The position numbers were made by a program, and so were the translations under genes. Positions 32,301-43,546 of a DNA stretch of 64,000 bases are shown in pieces. The notes beneath the pieces were generated by a model that saw only the letters and a list, made by a program, of their open reading frames with translations, had not been told where the DNA came from and did no database searches. Each line of letters begins with the position of its first letter. The stretch's first letter is position 1. The stretch comes from Scilla litardierei (Eukaryota > Streptophyta > Magnoliopsida > Asparagales > Asparagaceae), in NCBI GenBank assembly GCA_030789695.1, contig CM061132.1:147568597-147632596 (forward strand). The letters run 5' to 3'.

Positions 32301-34770
32301 AGCCGCCGCTGCCACCCCTAGACCTGCACGTAAGCCTCTCTCTCTCCCTCTAAACTGCGCACGGCTTCCCCTCTCCCCCAAAACTACCAAACCCCTACCC
32401 TTGCTCCAGCCAACCTCCATCACAGACTGGCCTCCTCTTCCCTTGGTTGCCGTCGGCAGTCCTCCTTGCTATGACTACTGCACGGCTGTCCCCTAGGCCG
32501 CAACCCTGTCGGCCTCTCCACGCGCAAAGCCCCTGCCGTTGCCGCGAGTTCCTTAGACCGCAGTTCGCCACCGTGTTCGTTGCCCTCTAGCTGTTCCACG
32601 CCATCTTCGCCGCTAGCGCACGCCGTACCTTACTCGCTGCCGGAATCCAACCCCTGACGTCGCTACCCGACGTCAGTGTAGCTTTCGTGTCGTGTTCAGG
32701 TAAACCCCGATCCGTAGGAACCCGAACACCCGCATGTTTAACAAGATAAAATTTGTTATTTTCCTTACTTTGATTTAATCATTAATTGAAGTTAATAATA
32801 CAGGACTGTAGGTTGGTGATTGATTTGGCACATAGGGAGATTCTGGACATCGTTGAACTGAGATTGCGGACGTTATTTCTGGCAAGTGAAACTTGCTCAG
32901 TTATTGTTAAAGCCATGTTTGGGCTATTTTGAGAATTTGTGTAAAAGAGATTAGGCGATGAAATGATAGTCACCTAGACACCATGCTTGATCTAGCTTGA
33001 CAACGAAGCTAGATCCGACACACATACTTGATCTAGCTGGACAACGCAGCTAGATCCGACACCATTGCCATGTCATTTCATGCATATCACATGTCATGTT
33101 TACTTTTGATATAACTGTACACATTCAATAATTGCCTTCATACTATCATATTGCATATCACATGTCATTTCATGCATTGAATGTCTTGTCATAAATGTGT
33201 AGCACACGCTACAAATGAAATGTAAGCTGCGGCGAGTAGGATTCTGAATCCTATAGCGTGTAAATAAAATGTAAGCTGCGGCGAGTAGGATTTTGACTCC
33301 TATATCATGAATGATGCTAGGTCAACCCTATGCCATAAATACTTCCGGGTTCGTGATCCAAAAGATGAGCGCCAGTTCATACACACGTGGAGAGGTAGGG
33401 TTAAGCGATCACTCAATATATAAGTGTGCCCGTACAGCAACTTCAGCTGAAAGGCGTAAACCCAGTGCACATCGTGACATGCATGCTTTTCGTGAAATCG
33501 TGAATAATGTTTAGTAGCTTTTTGCTACAACGTGACTTGCATTGATAACTATCATGTTCATTTTAATTGTTGCATTCATGAAATAATATGCCATGTCATC
33601 ATATTTAAACTGCTAGTTGCATTCATCCTATAACTGCCATTACTCTTATGTTTCCTTGCACAAAAGTCTCCCTTTTCCTTTTGGAGATATTTGCTGACAT
33701 GTGCCCTTTTCTCTTTGGGTATCACATGTCAGGCTTTGAGTCTGATGTTATTGCTGAGGATGACCAGGTTGCTGACGTCATGCTTGAGGTTTTTGCTGAC
33801 GTCCAGTTCAAGGATACCAGAGACCTATCCTAGTCTTAGCTGGAGACTTTCTCTTAATTGATGTTTGTTTCTTAGTAGCTGCTGTTAGGTTGTTCGGTGT
33901 GTAGCACCTTATCTATATTTTAGTTTCGACCATGCTTGGAGCCTTTCTTTTCAGACTCTTGTATTTATTTTATGACTATATCTCTGGATGCTTCGAATAA
34001 TGATTTGGATGTTGTTTGAATGTTGGTTAATTATTGACTGCTTTCAAATTATTATTATTGTTGTTGTTTCATTGCAATGCAAGAATCTGCAAATGGATGA
34101 ACACACAGACGCTTATCAGCCTGTAGCTTCACAGCTTCAAGTCTGAGCGGACATCTTCGCGTCTTGCCTTCCATACTTGGGAAGCGGGACGTGACAGAAA
34201 GTTTGCTAAATAGGGTAGGATAGGGGTGCACTTATGGGTTGATTGGAGAGAGTGTGTGAGAGGGGGGAAGGGTAGAACTAGTATGGCATATAGCTAGGAA
34301 ATATATCATGTGATACGTAGGATTCCTAGGATCGGATTTAATTAGATTTAATTAGGGTTTGAATTAGGGATTAGCTAGTGCTAATTATAGGTTGAAGATA
34401 ATTAGGGTGAAAGGTCAGTCTAACAGTGTCTGAAAAATATAAGAAAAATATCAGGATGACCGTGTTGACGAGAGGATCGAGACTACAATGATCGGTCATG
34501 TGCTAGGTTAACGGAAAACGGAACTAAAAATAAAAAGGTCAAACGCCGAAGTCTAAAGTTAAGACACCCCTTCATTCAAAGCTGATTTGTGGAATAGCGA
34601 CCCGTGAAATGACGTTCATAAAAAATTCCACAAATAACTACTCTCTCTCTCTGAGGGTCACAACGATATATATCTTCGCGTGTTTGGGATACAAGAGGAG
34701 GTCACAATAAATACGCGTACGAAAAGAAAGTACACACTGAAAAACACACGATCGAAAAGCGACCGTTACA
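29355..34770 (-). repeat. Right (5') LTR of the composite, interrupted by a solo LTR
   Basis: It starts TGTCACGCC and ends GACCGTTACA. Removing the insert 31445-34196 and one target copy leaves about 2,660 bp, collinear with the left LTR over its whole length, including the GC-rich island and the CAGGGTTTACGC block near 30045. Confidence 0.82.
31445..34196 (+). mobile_element. Solo long LTR inserted in the right LTR, opposite orientation
   Basis: It starts TGTAACGGTCG and ends GGGACGTGACA, 2,752 bp. The flanks AAAAG (31440-31444) and GAAAG (34197-34201) match at four of five bases. It is a relative of the LTR it sits in, so large inverted repeats flank the insertion point: words at 31640-31800 are the reverse complement of those at 34430-34600. 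A GC-rich island spans about 32040-32660. Confidence 0.83.
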
Positions 34771-35530
34771 TTATATCAACATATCAACATGGAACACGTT
34801 ACTTGAATAAGAACATACACAATGAAGAGCACACATGAATAAGTGAATATGGCAACATGGGAAACAATAGCAATTTAAGGTAATATGACTTGGAAATTGA
34901 ACTTGTTACAAGTGAATAAAATATGTGAATTAAGGGTTTGATACAAAATAAATGCCATTAAGAGTGATGATTCCAACCTCTCAAAGTCCACCATTTCATT
35001 CCTTAAAAACCATCACCTCTTAATTCCTCCTTAATTGCTTCCTTCCTTTTAAGTCATCCTTAATGCCTCATCATTCATCATTCCTTTTAATTCCTCCTTA
35101 ATTCAAGATGTTGCCATATTAAGAGGGGGAAAAGAAATGTATTCGGCCAAATGAGAGGGCTTACGACTAGGCATAGAGAAAAATAGGGAAAGAAAAAGGA
35201 AAGAAAGAGAAGACAAATGAGAAAAGGAATGAAAAAAATGAAAACTCCATCTTCTCATCTTTGTATTTTTCCTTTCATTTTCTAAATTTCCTTTTTTCCA
35301 AAAATCCATGAAGGGGCCACATGTCTCAAGACTCACCCAAAATTTAGCTTAGTGTCCACATGTGTCACATTTAGAAAAATAGGATTTTGTAAAATAATTA
35401 TTTATCATGACATATAGGAAAAGACAATAATGGCCATTATCAACTCAAGAAGCCTAAAAGACTATTCTAACCTCACATCTTCTAGTTATTAGCAAGAATG
35501 CCATCCTATTGAACTACCCCTCAACTTAGA
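34771..35530 (-). mobile_element. Right part of the old long LTR split by the composite
   Basis: It begins with the second TTATA copy and continues the LTR started at 13535. A GTGTCACATTTAG...GGATTTTGTAAAATAATTAT block parallels 48280-48310. The right terminus is uncertain, possibly near an ATTACA at about 35535. Confidence 0.5.
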
Positions 35531-36010
35531 TAGATAATTACAATCATTCCACTATTCATACATACAATTACATGTATATACAAAAATACACACATTTATA
35601 TATACACATATATCTATCTTCATGTACACCTACAATACACCCATATATCCACATATACACTAGACAAGGCATACATATACACATACATACACTAGTCTAG
35701 GTATACACTACCGATATACATACTTACCAATACACATACTTACATACACCAATATTTTTAAAATAACTCACAACCATATATACCCAAACATAGTCCAATT
35801 TATATATCACTACATAAATATGTAAACATACTAAATACATGTATTATTATACATTTAAGGATGGACACATACACACACATACATTCACATATAACACACC
35901 TTATATCCATATATACTTCCCTACACACAAAGATACAATACATACAAGGTACGTAGTCATACATACAAGTATACAAGTATAGAAGCATACACAATTATAG
36001 TATTTCATAC
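35531..36010. repeat. G-poor CATATA/CACATA-rich stretch
   Basis: The composition is the same as in the internal region of the composite (24821-25874), so it may be the internal part of the older related element. Confidence 0.5.
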
Positions 36011-36760
36011 ACAGTGTACTACACTCTTAGCTGTAGATTTATTTCAGCATGCGACATATGTTATTTTATTTCATTTTGTCATTAATGCTCATCACCTGTC
36101 TCCATTTCTGAATAGAGATAGTTATTATTTTATACTCCTTATTTACTCTCGTGATGCACTATGTCTTGGTTGGATGAGACAATCTTAAACATAGAGTCTG
36201 TACTTGAGTTGTGTTTTCCTACTGGGCACGCGTTGATGTGTCCGCCCCATTTTCCCCATGTTCACGGCTTGAGACTTCAGAGCGGGGTTTCCTCCAGGAG
36301 ACCATTCAGAGCTATGAGCTAGAGGTGGGGCCTTCTGAGGGAGAGTTCCTGAAGATAGTTACTCAGGGGTAGAATATTGAGTGATTTGAATTTTGGTGCG
36401 TGGACACTGTTCTGTGGGTTTGGGAATCTTACCTGTTTTATCCGCTCTTGTACCTTGTATAGTTATCATATGTACTTTGTAACCTTCAAACTTAAATGTT
36501 AGTAACTATCATGTGACTCCGCGTTGTGACTGTGGATTTATCTGCGATGGAGCATTTAAAGTAATTCTTTTATCTGTCGTCTGTACTACTTTTAGCATTT
36601 GCAATGGGCTGCGGAAATTGTATCATCGTATTCCTTTTATGCTAGGTAGTATTTAGATTCGATGGGTCGAATCCTTAGGTCTAAATACTTCCACGGGCCT
36701 TATCATCTCTGTTCTCTACAAACGCCCTGAAAAATTTCGTATTTCCGGGTAATTGCGCGA
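36011..36760. other. Unassigned, probably LTR-derived
   Basis: No gene is recognised. The TTGTAACC and GGGCTGCGGAAATTG contexts are LTR-like, but no ends can be set. Confidence 0.35.
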
Positions 36761-37153
36761 CAGACGGGAAGCCCCTCTGAGAACTCATACTCAGGTGCTC
36801 CAATACTCTGTATCTGCTTCACCTAACTTTACATTTCCTCCATGGCTTGGCCCGAGAACTAGCGAAAGGCCTCCCAACAGGTCGGATATAGTTCCACCGA
36901 GCCTCCTTCGAGTCATCTACTGACTTAAGCATCTGAGTGGATTAGTTCAGACCCCAGATCCGACCCCCTGACGAGCTCCTTGTGTTGTAGGTAGCCCAGA
37001 GATAGCTCAGACCCGACACACAAATCTCGGATCAGAGCTCATTCAGCTGGCGGTTAGCTCGTTCGGTGTCCAGTCAGCAGCCTATGACATACGTCAACTG
37101 CTACGTCCAAATCATCTACCAACAACTTCAGTGGTGAGAAAACACACTGAAAC
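36761..37153 (+). mobile_element. Fragment of a Tat-like LTR end
   Basis: It ends GTGAGAAAACACACTGAAACA, closely matching the terminal bases of the Tat-type LTR read on the minus strand (GTGAGAAAACACTCTGAAACA). The upstream GC-rich CCTC/TCAGACCC region is degenerate. No partner end was found. Confidence 0.5.
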
Positions 37154-37579
37154 ATCAGGCACTCTTTCATTTTCTCAAATAATCAAGATTCAAGGCTCTC
37201 ATCGATCAAGACTTAATCTTTCTTTGCCTCGAATGATTGTAACGATCTGCGAAAATACTGCAGCGTTCTCTCAAAGTGTTTGCAAATTTTTTTCGGTAAA
37301 ATTTGTTATTAAGTTTTTCATAACATATTCTCCCAGTATCATTCATAATTGTTTTTTATTGTTATGGATGGTAGTTATTCAGAATCACAGTCGCAATACA
37401 CATTAAAATCTATTTACCATAACATTATAGGAGTTGAAGTCGAAACTCAGAATGTTGGAATCATCGATGAATATGCTAGACTTGACCTTGGAAAGGCCCC
37501 AACTTAAGCACATTATTAGTAATTAATGCATAAAATTACAACATCTATTTTATCACAATGGAAATATTATCAAGAGATT

Positions 37580-37742
37580 AATGTAGAAAAGGGGGCATCT
37601 CATCTAAAAGATCAGGTGCCAAGACACAAAAAAGTGGAAAGTACAAGTCCCACATGGGTTTGTACTTGCCGTGGGACCCACCTTTTTTTGTCTTGGCACC
37701 TGATCTTTTTAGATCAGGTGCCACATTTTCTACGTTAAATCC
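37580..37742. mobile_element. Foldback MITE
   Basis: Two inverted arms share AGATCAGGTGCCAAGACA and its reverse complement, and outer TAA[TC]GTAGAAAA termini. A second AGATCAGGTG word makes the right end locally palindromic. The centre contains GTACAAGTCCCACATGGG/CCGTGGGACCC. The arms carry several mismatches, and the target duplication may be TTA or TTAA. Confidence 0.7.
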
Positions 37743-38735
37743 TATCACCAAACTCTTTACAAACCTGCGAAATGTTGTGACACAAGTACTCTGGCAGGAC
37801 ATTATCAGAGAAAAAACTTAGATGGGATGGCAGGTTCACCTAGTTCATAATCACAGTTCAACGTAGTTGAGGAAGTATTTAGAGGGTATTTTTCAGTATA
37901 ACCATGAAAGGAATAGATCTGAACGAGTACGAAGCTTTTGAAAGATATGTTAGAATTGTATTGTGCCCAAATTTGAGGCTGGTACAAAGCACATTGGATA
38001 ACTGCTGAAAATTTGATGCCTTTCCAGAAACTTTTAAAATTGCTACAAACGATAGACAAACTAAATCCCAGCGGCAGATAACAGTGATAGACAAACTCTA
38101 ACACCAAATCATGAACACCACCATCCAATTATTTCCCTCAACTATTAAACAGTATAATTTTATTTGGGTGGCATATAAAACAATATATACACCCAACTGA
38201 TGCAGTGTATCAAGCCCTATATGCTCGCTTGGACACCTCAAGGGCTGACGTCCAAAACGGGAAGCACATTGAGACCCACCGGAAATGGATTTTGCTTAGA
38301 ATGAAAGTGAGAGATCATCTTATTCCATGACGACTTTTGAATATTCGTAGTGTGTTAATAATACATGATATTAGCATTATTTGCGGGAGACAAAATCGAT
38401 TCCCATCGATTTGGTGTGTGTGGGATTTCGTTGTCATTTGCTTCTCACAATTTTCACACGCCAGCGTTTTTCCGTATGAAAAATTCATACACATACAGAG
38501 AATGATGTATGGGTGCTTTTAGTGCGGGAAATCTTCTTGCGCTGAAGTACATATGCGCCGTTTATTTTTATTTTTATTTAAAAAATTTCGAATGTGTTCT
38601 ACATATCATGGACGATCAACACACATGCACTCAAATGAATCCAACATAATTTGACAGTCGATCGGATTGTTACATATCTAATGGTTTCATTGTTGTGCGG
38701 CGGGGCCTATAGCACTGCCAACACAGCACAGCGAA
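37743..38735. other. Unassigned DNA
   Basis: No gene, RNA or repeat family is recognised; the open frames at 37805-38128 show no motifs. Confidence 0.4.
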
Positions 38736-39003
38736 CAATGGCGTAACCAGGAATTTTTTTCGCCCTGGGCAAAAATAAAGATGATAATAAAAAGTATTTT
38801 AATAAAAAATAATAACAAAAAAATTAACATTAATATTCTCCTATTATTATTGTTAATAGCTACAAAATAGTATTATACATGTATTCAAAATGGTGAATTG
38901 TATAATAGATTTAAGTTGACAAAATAGTATCATACATATAGACATGCATACCTAAGAAAATAATATTTGATAAACAATGTAATAATTAAATATTAATTTT
39001 TTA

Positions 39004-39251
39004 GGGTTATTTAGTACCGACCACCTGTGTTTTTTCCATAATTAGCAACACCCCCCTATGGTTTCAATTATTAGTAAGACCCCCCCTATTGTTTCCAATT
39101 TGGACTCCCCCGCCTATGGTAAGACCCCCCCTAAACAGGGGGCGGGAGAGTCCAAATTGGAAACAATAGGGGGGGTCTTACTAATAATTGAAACCATAGG
39201 GGGGTGTTGCTAATTATGGAAAAAACACAGGTGGTCGGTACTAAATAACCC
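39004..39251. mobile_element. Foldback MITE with 111-bp arms and 8-bp target duplication
   Basis: The arms 39004-39114 and 39141-39251 are inverted copies with almost no mismatch (one seen near the inner end), starting GGGTTATTTAGTACC. ATTTTTTA flanks both sides (38996-39003 and 39252-39259). An 8-bp duplication suits hAT-type mobilisation; the GGG start is also seen in Mutator-like MITEs. Arm identity implies youth or gene conversion. Confidence 0.9.
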
Positions 39252-39784
39252 ATTTTTTAAATATTAATGCATACACATGCACAAGCAGAGGGAAATAATA
39301 ATTGATATACATTAATTTAGAGGTAGACTAGAGTGAGAGTTAGAAAGAAAAAAGAGGTGAGGAAGTGAGAGGCAATGTGTGTGTGAGAAGAGCCCAGGGG
39401 GTGGGGAAAGGAGGAGAAAGTCAGATAGAGAGATGGTGATTGAATCAAAATCAAAATAAAAGAAATGGAACAAAGAAACGCTATTAGGAGATGAATTACC
39501 ATATTTCCTACTTCAGCTATTCTATCAAGAGCATCATCTGTCTCTTCTATCTAACTCTTCTATCTAACTCTTCTATCTACGAAATTAAATTTCAAAAATC
39601 CAATCAAAAAACACTCCCAACATTTATTCAATAATATCTCTCCTTATAAAGAAATTAAAGAAAAATTTCTCCTTATAATAATGTGTCAGGTATAAAAGAG
39701 AGTGGATAAAAAAGATTGAAAATTTTCTCATTGCATGAATCAAAAAAAAAATTCTTCTCATTTTGTATTTCAAATCACATTTTT

Positions 39785-39978
39785 AATTCTCTCCAATAAT
39801 ATTATGCAAAAAAGGCCAGTCAAGTAATAAATGTGCTAGTTTTTGTATCCCACGGTAGTCCTACAATAAAAAAACGCCAACTCTCTCCAAAAATATTACG
39901 CATAAAAGGCCAATCATGTACTTAATTGTGCTAATACCTTCAAATATTTTTATATAAGGTAGTCATGTAATAGAAAAC
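39785..39978. repeat. Tandem duplication, about 94 bp, diverged
   Basis: Copy one (39785-39877) and copy two (39879-39978) share CTCTCCAA.AATATTA.GCA, AAAGGCCA.TCA, TGTGCTA and GGTAGTC blocks in order. Confidence 0.7.
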
Positions 39979-39988
39979 CCATTCACCT

Positions 39989-40203
39989 GCCGAGCGCCTT
40001 TGGCTCTGTGGCATCCGGGAGCGAACGCGGGACCTCAGTGGGAGGTCCCGGGTTCGAGCCCTTGTACCCCCCCTCCCCTTATGTAATCCCCCCCCCCTAG
40101 AGTAGTTTAGTGTAGTGGCTCCCCCGGGCTCTTGTCCGGGCTGCCAGCCGGCCCTCGGGCGCGGTTTACTGCTTTCCGAAGAACCAAAAACAAAAAAAAC
40201 AAA
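39989..40203 (+). mobile_element. tRNA-derived SINE with perfect 17-bp target duplication
   Basis: The insertion is bounded by AGAAAACCCATTCACCT at 39972-39988 and again at 40204-40220. It has an A-box-like motif at 40001-40014, a perfect box B (GGTTCGAGCC) at 40051-40060, a 9-bp stem around CGGGACCTC/GAGGTCCCG just before it, a tRNA-unrelated body, and an A-rich tail (AACCAAAAACAAAAAAAACA). SINEs are transcribed by RNA polymerase III and moved by LINE machinery. Its body matches the older copy near 1045-1232. Confidence 0.92.
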
Positions 40204-40220
40204 AGAAAACCCATTCACCT

Positions 40221-40275
40221 AGAGTCGAACCGAGGATCTGCGATTTTGTAAACCAGCGCCACAACCACTGGGCCA
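40221..40275 (-). other. tRNA-like box A and box B, minus strand
   Basis: Read on the minus strand, TGGCCCAGTGG (40265-40275) fits box A, and GGTTCGACTCT (40221-40231) fits box B at normal spacing. No acceptor stem or cloverleaf can be built, so it is more likely the head of a second SINE interrupted by the one to its left than a tRNA gene. Confidence 0.5.
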
Positions 40276-40367
40276 TACAAAGAAGCTGATGTGATGTACT
40301 AATAATGTTTCTTTTATTTTCTTGCCCTGGGCAGTTGCCCAGGGCAACTTCCACACAGCTCCGCCCC

Positions 40368-41148
40368 TGACAGCGAAAGACGCAAGATCGTGGAGACCGA
40401 GGACGAAAGATCAGCAGCAAACTAAGAGAGCACAAACAAGATTGCTTTTGGGCCGTGGACGGCCAAGGGGAAACACCGATGAGCTTTATAACGAAAGGAG
40501 AGGACAATACAAATATTCTCTTCGTCTAACGAAGAAGAAGCACACAAGATCTCTCCAAATGCATACAGTACAATCTCTCAAAGTTGGCTCTCACAAATGG
40601 TGGCTCTCTCAAAGGATACAATGGTGTCCACCCAAAACCCTAACCTAAAACCCCATATTTATAACCCTAGATTACAATAGGTGTCATCATTGGCTAGGCA
40701 TTCCTAACGGATACGGATCCCGAAAATTACTGCATCCAATCCAATCACCGCTCTACGCAATTAATGCCGCCGCAACCTCGTGAGCCAATCGCCGCTTCCT
40801 GGTGGGCTGCATCCCGATGGGCTCCCTTCGACCGATCGACCTTCCTTCTGTGTCGAACGATCCAAGTGTCGAGCCTTGCATACGAACCTTTATCCTTCGA
40901 GCTTTCAAATGATCGATTGACCGAACACGCACTCTAACCGCATTACAACCCATCGACTCAATGTCGTTCGACCCTCGAACTCGAACGGCCCAACTGCGCT
41001 GATGAAGCCACTTGCCCAGTATCCTCGTATTTGAGTTGTGCAGAGTCAGATAGGTCGAATCCGAGTGCAGTCGAGTTACCTCTACACAAGATAACTCGTC
41101 TGCCATACAACTGGTTCTCCTGCACCGAATCGAACCAACTTCTTCACA
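40368..41148 (-). repeat. Probable 3' LTR of a decayed copia element
   Basis: On the minus strand a GGTGGAGATT purine-rich stretch precedes TGTGAAGAAG (41148), and a TATA-like GGTTATAAATATGG lies at about 40658-40672. The other end may be TGACAGCG at 40368. No second LTR exists for comparison, so the boundaries are tentative. Confidence 0.4.
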
Positions 41149-41303
41149 AATCTCCACCATGGAAAGATTCGAGCCTTCCGTCCAAAGGACGACCTTCATT
41201 GACCTTGGTGGAGCAGCAAATTGTATCCCCCCATTTTGTACCGAAGAACCAAATGCTTCCCTAGAGCTACGACTCTCCAGAGACTGGCTGACCCTCTCGA
41301 GTC

Positions 41304-43190
41304 TCAAATGGCTCCATCGAGCCTCAATGCCCCCTCATGGGGCCGACGCCAACTTCTTCGAGGAACCACATTGATCAAGTCCAAACAATGTTTGAATTTG
41401 ACTCCTGATATAACCTTCATCAGGATGTCCGTCGGGTTGTAATTTGTTTCGATCTTCAACAAGTTGATGTAGTCGTCTTCTTCTCCCACATAGTCCCTGA
41501 CAAAGTGGAATCTAACGTCGATATGCTTCGTACAGGCATAGAAGACCCGATTCTTAGCCAAGTGCACTGCACTCTGACTATCACAATAGACATCGTACCT
41601 ATCTTGGTAGACTCCCAGATCATCCATCAGACCCATCAGCCATATCGTCTCTTTCACTGCTTCAGTCAATACCATATACTCTGCCTACGTAGTAGACAGT
41701 GCCATCGTAGACTGAAGGATACTCCATCAATATATTGGAGTGCCAGACAAGGTGAAGATATAGCCTGTCATTGATCGCCACCCATCCAAGTCGCCTGCAT
41801 AGTCGGAGTCGACATACCCGATAGTGTGCGGACCATGAACACTTCGGCTGTATGTCAGTCTAACGTCGACCGTGCCATTGATGTAAGCAGGATCCACTGC
41901 ACTGCTCGCCAGTGCTCTCCCGGGTTGTGCATGTATCTACTCACCATGATGGCTGCATGTGATAGATCCGGTCGAGTACATACCATTGCATACATCAAGG
42001 CCCCTACCGCATTGGCATACGGTACGCTTGTTATGAGCTTCTTCTCCGTTTCGTTCTTCGGACATTGCTTGGCACTGAGCTTAAAGTGATGTACATGCGG
42101 TACGCTTGTCATGAGCTTCTTCTCCTTTTCGTTCTTCGGACATTGCTTGGCACTGAGCTTAAAGTGAGGTACAAGCGGAGTAACTACGGTCTTCATCTTC
42201 TAACAGCCAAACTTCTTTATAACAGACTCCAAATAGCGACTCAGTGAAAGATGAACCGTACCTCCACTTCGATCTCTTGTGATCTCCATCCCAAGAATCA
42301 TCCGTGCCTCGCCCAGATCCTTCATCTCAAATGCAGAACTCAATTGAGACTTCAATCTCCAAATCTCCTCCTTATTTGATGGAGCAATGAGCATATCATC
42401 GACATAAACTAGAAGATAGATAAAGGACTCGTCAACCAACTTCCGATAGAACATGCAATGATCATAGGGACTGTGAACACACTCTTGATCATCCGCCATA
42501 AAGCGTTTAAAACGCTTATAACACTGCCGTAGTGATTGCTTCAACCCGTAGAATGACTTCTTCAATCGACATGCACGACCATCATCACTCCCATAGCCAT
42601 CGGGCTGAGCCATATAGATCTCCTCTTCGAGCTCTCCATGCAAGAATGTCGTCTTGACATCCAGCTGCACCAGTTCAAGGTCGAACTGTGCAACCAACGC
42701 CAATAGGATCCGAATTGAGCAATGCTTCACCACAAGAGAGAACACTTCATTGTAATCGATACCTTCTCTCTGTTCGAAGCCCTTCGCTACGAGGCAAGCT
42801 TTATAGCGAACATCTCCTGATTCGATCCCTTGCTTCTTGATTTAGACCCATTTACACCCAAATGCCCTCTTGCCCTTCGAAAGCTCCACGAGATCCCATG
42901 TGTCTTCACCAATGATTCCACCTCTTCGTCTATTGCAATTCTCCACCGCTTTGGGTCTTCGGGTTGCTCCACCTCATCAAATGAGTTGTGAACATCGATA
43001 CATACTGTGGTAAAGACAAATGAAACCAACTCCGAGTACCTTGCAGGTTTTCTTATCTCACGCCTCGGTCTCGATACTGCTATGAAATCCTTCGGCTGAG
43101 CGATCTTTGGAGATGAGCTATCTCCACCAACTGAGCTTGAAATCCTTCGGCTGAGCGATCTTTGGAGACGAGCTATCTCCACCAACTTAG
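41304..43190 (-). pseudogene. pol: Decayed copia pol (reverse transcriptase and RNase H)
   Basis: On the minus strand, in order: linker with ARYSELV and PEDPKRW (42787-43190), reverse transcriptase (42200-42745; QLDVKTTFLHG, YGLKQS, YVDD, FEMKDLG), an RT-RNase H connection (41855-42196; YANAVGALMYAM, TRPDLSHA), and RNase H end (41304-41675; YCDSQSA, KHIDVRFHFVRD). Stops and frameshifts separate the pieces; gag, protease and integrase are missing. It carries two internal tandem duplications: 78 bp in frame at about 42021-42176, and about 54 bp at 43083-43190. The motifs differ from the Bianca-like pol, so this is another copia lineage. Confidence 0.85.
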
Positions 43191-43390
43191 CCGCCACCGC
43201 CGCACCCTTTCTTCCACCGGCGGCAGATGGGGGGGCAAGGGCGGGCGAACCGCCCTGTGGGCGGTCGCGGGCGGCCGCCCCCCGCTTCAGGCGGGGGGCA
43301 AGGGCGGGCGAAACTCGGAAGCCGCTCTTTTCCGGAGATCAACGGTTGTAGGTGTGGCTCGCCCTAGAGGCCGCCCTCCCCACCATTAGC
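43190..43390 (+). repeat. GC-rich leader remnant
   Basis: GGGCGGGCG, GCGGGCGGCCGCCCCCCGC and CAGGCGGGGGGCAAGG words form local inverted repeats. It holds the same position relative to gag as 2580-3190 but with different units. Confidence 0.75.
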
Positions 43391-43546
43391 TTCAGGCCCG
43401 GAGGGCCTATGAATTCGATTAACCCCACTTACTAACATCACTGGTAATTCTTGTGTGGTTGTGTATTACTTAATAATTCGAAAGATGTATGACGCTCCCC
43501 AGTATAATTGCCTTGGATGCAGTTTATTTCTCGCACTTTTCTTTTA

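Larger units (their letters stand above)
14758..34770 (-). mobile_element. Large non-coding LTR retrotransposon (LARD-like), host of three later insertions
   Basis: Two long LTRs (14758-24820 and 29355-34770, about 2.66 kb each once inserts are removed) flank an internal region of about 3.3 kb after removal of its own insert. The outer ends carry a perfect TTATA duplication (14753-14757 and 34771-34775). Reading on the minus strand, a purine-rich AAGGTGGGTAGGA lies directly before the left LTR (24821-24833), which sets the orientation. No gag or pol can be read. A standard primer site is not evident next to the right LTR. The LTR ends resemble Tekay/Del-type gypsy LTRs, but without protein domains that lineage is a guess. 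Confidence 0.8.
38736..40367. mobile_element. Non-autonomous DNA element with GGCG...CCCTGGGCAA ends (tentative)
   Basis: The left end (about AATGGCGTAACCAGG, then GCCCTGGGCAAAA at 38762) and the right end (GCCCTGGGCA...CTCCGCCCC at 40324-40367) are imperfect inverted counterparts. The right end also holds a near-perfect hairpin: TTGCCCTGGGCA at 40322-40333 and TGCCCAGGGCAA at 40336-40347. The interior holds a foldback MITE, a tandem duplication and a SINE, all apparently later insertions or changes. The family is not known to me. Confidence 0.45.

Noticed and set aside
40221..40275. tRNA gene on the minus strand
   Set aside because: Boxes A and B fit, but no acceptor or anticodon stem can be formed; a SINE head is more likely.
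40368..41148. Complete copia element on the minus strand
   Set aside because: Only one tentative LTR is present; gag, protease and integrase are missing and no target duplication is found.
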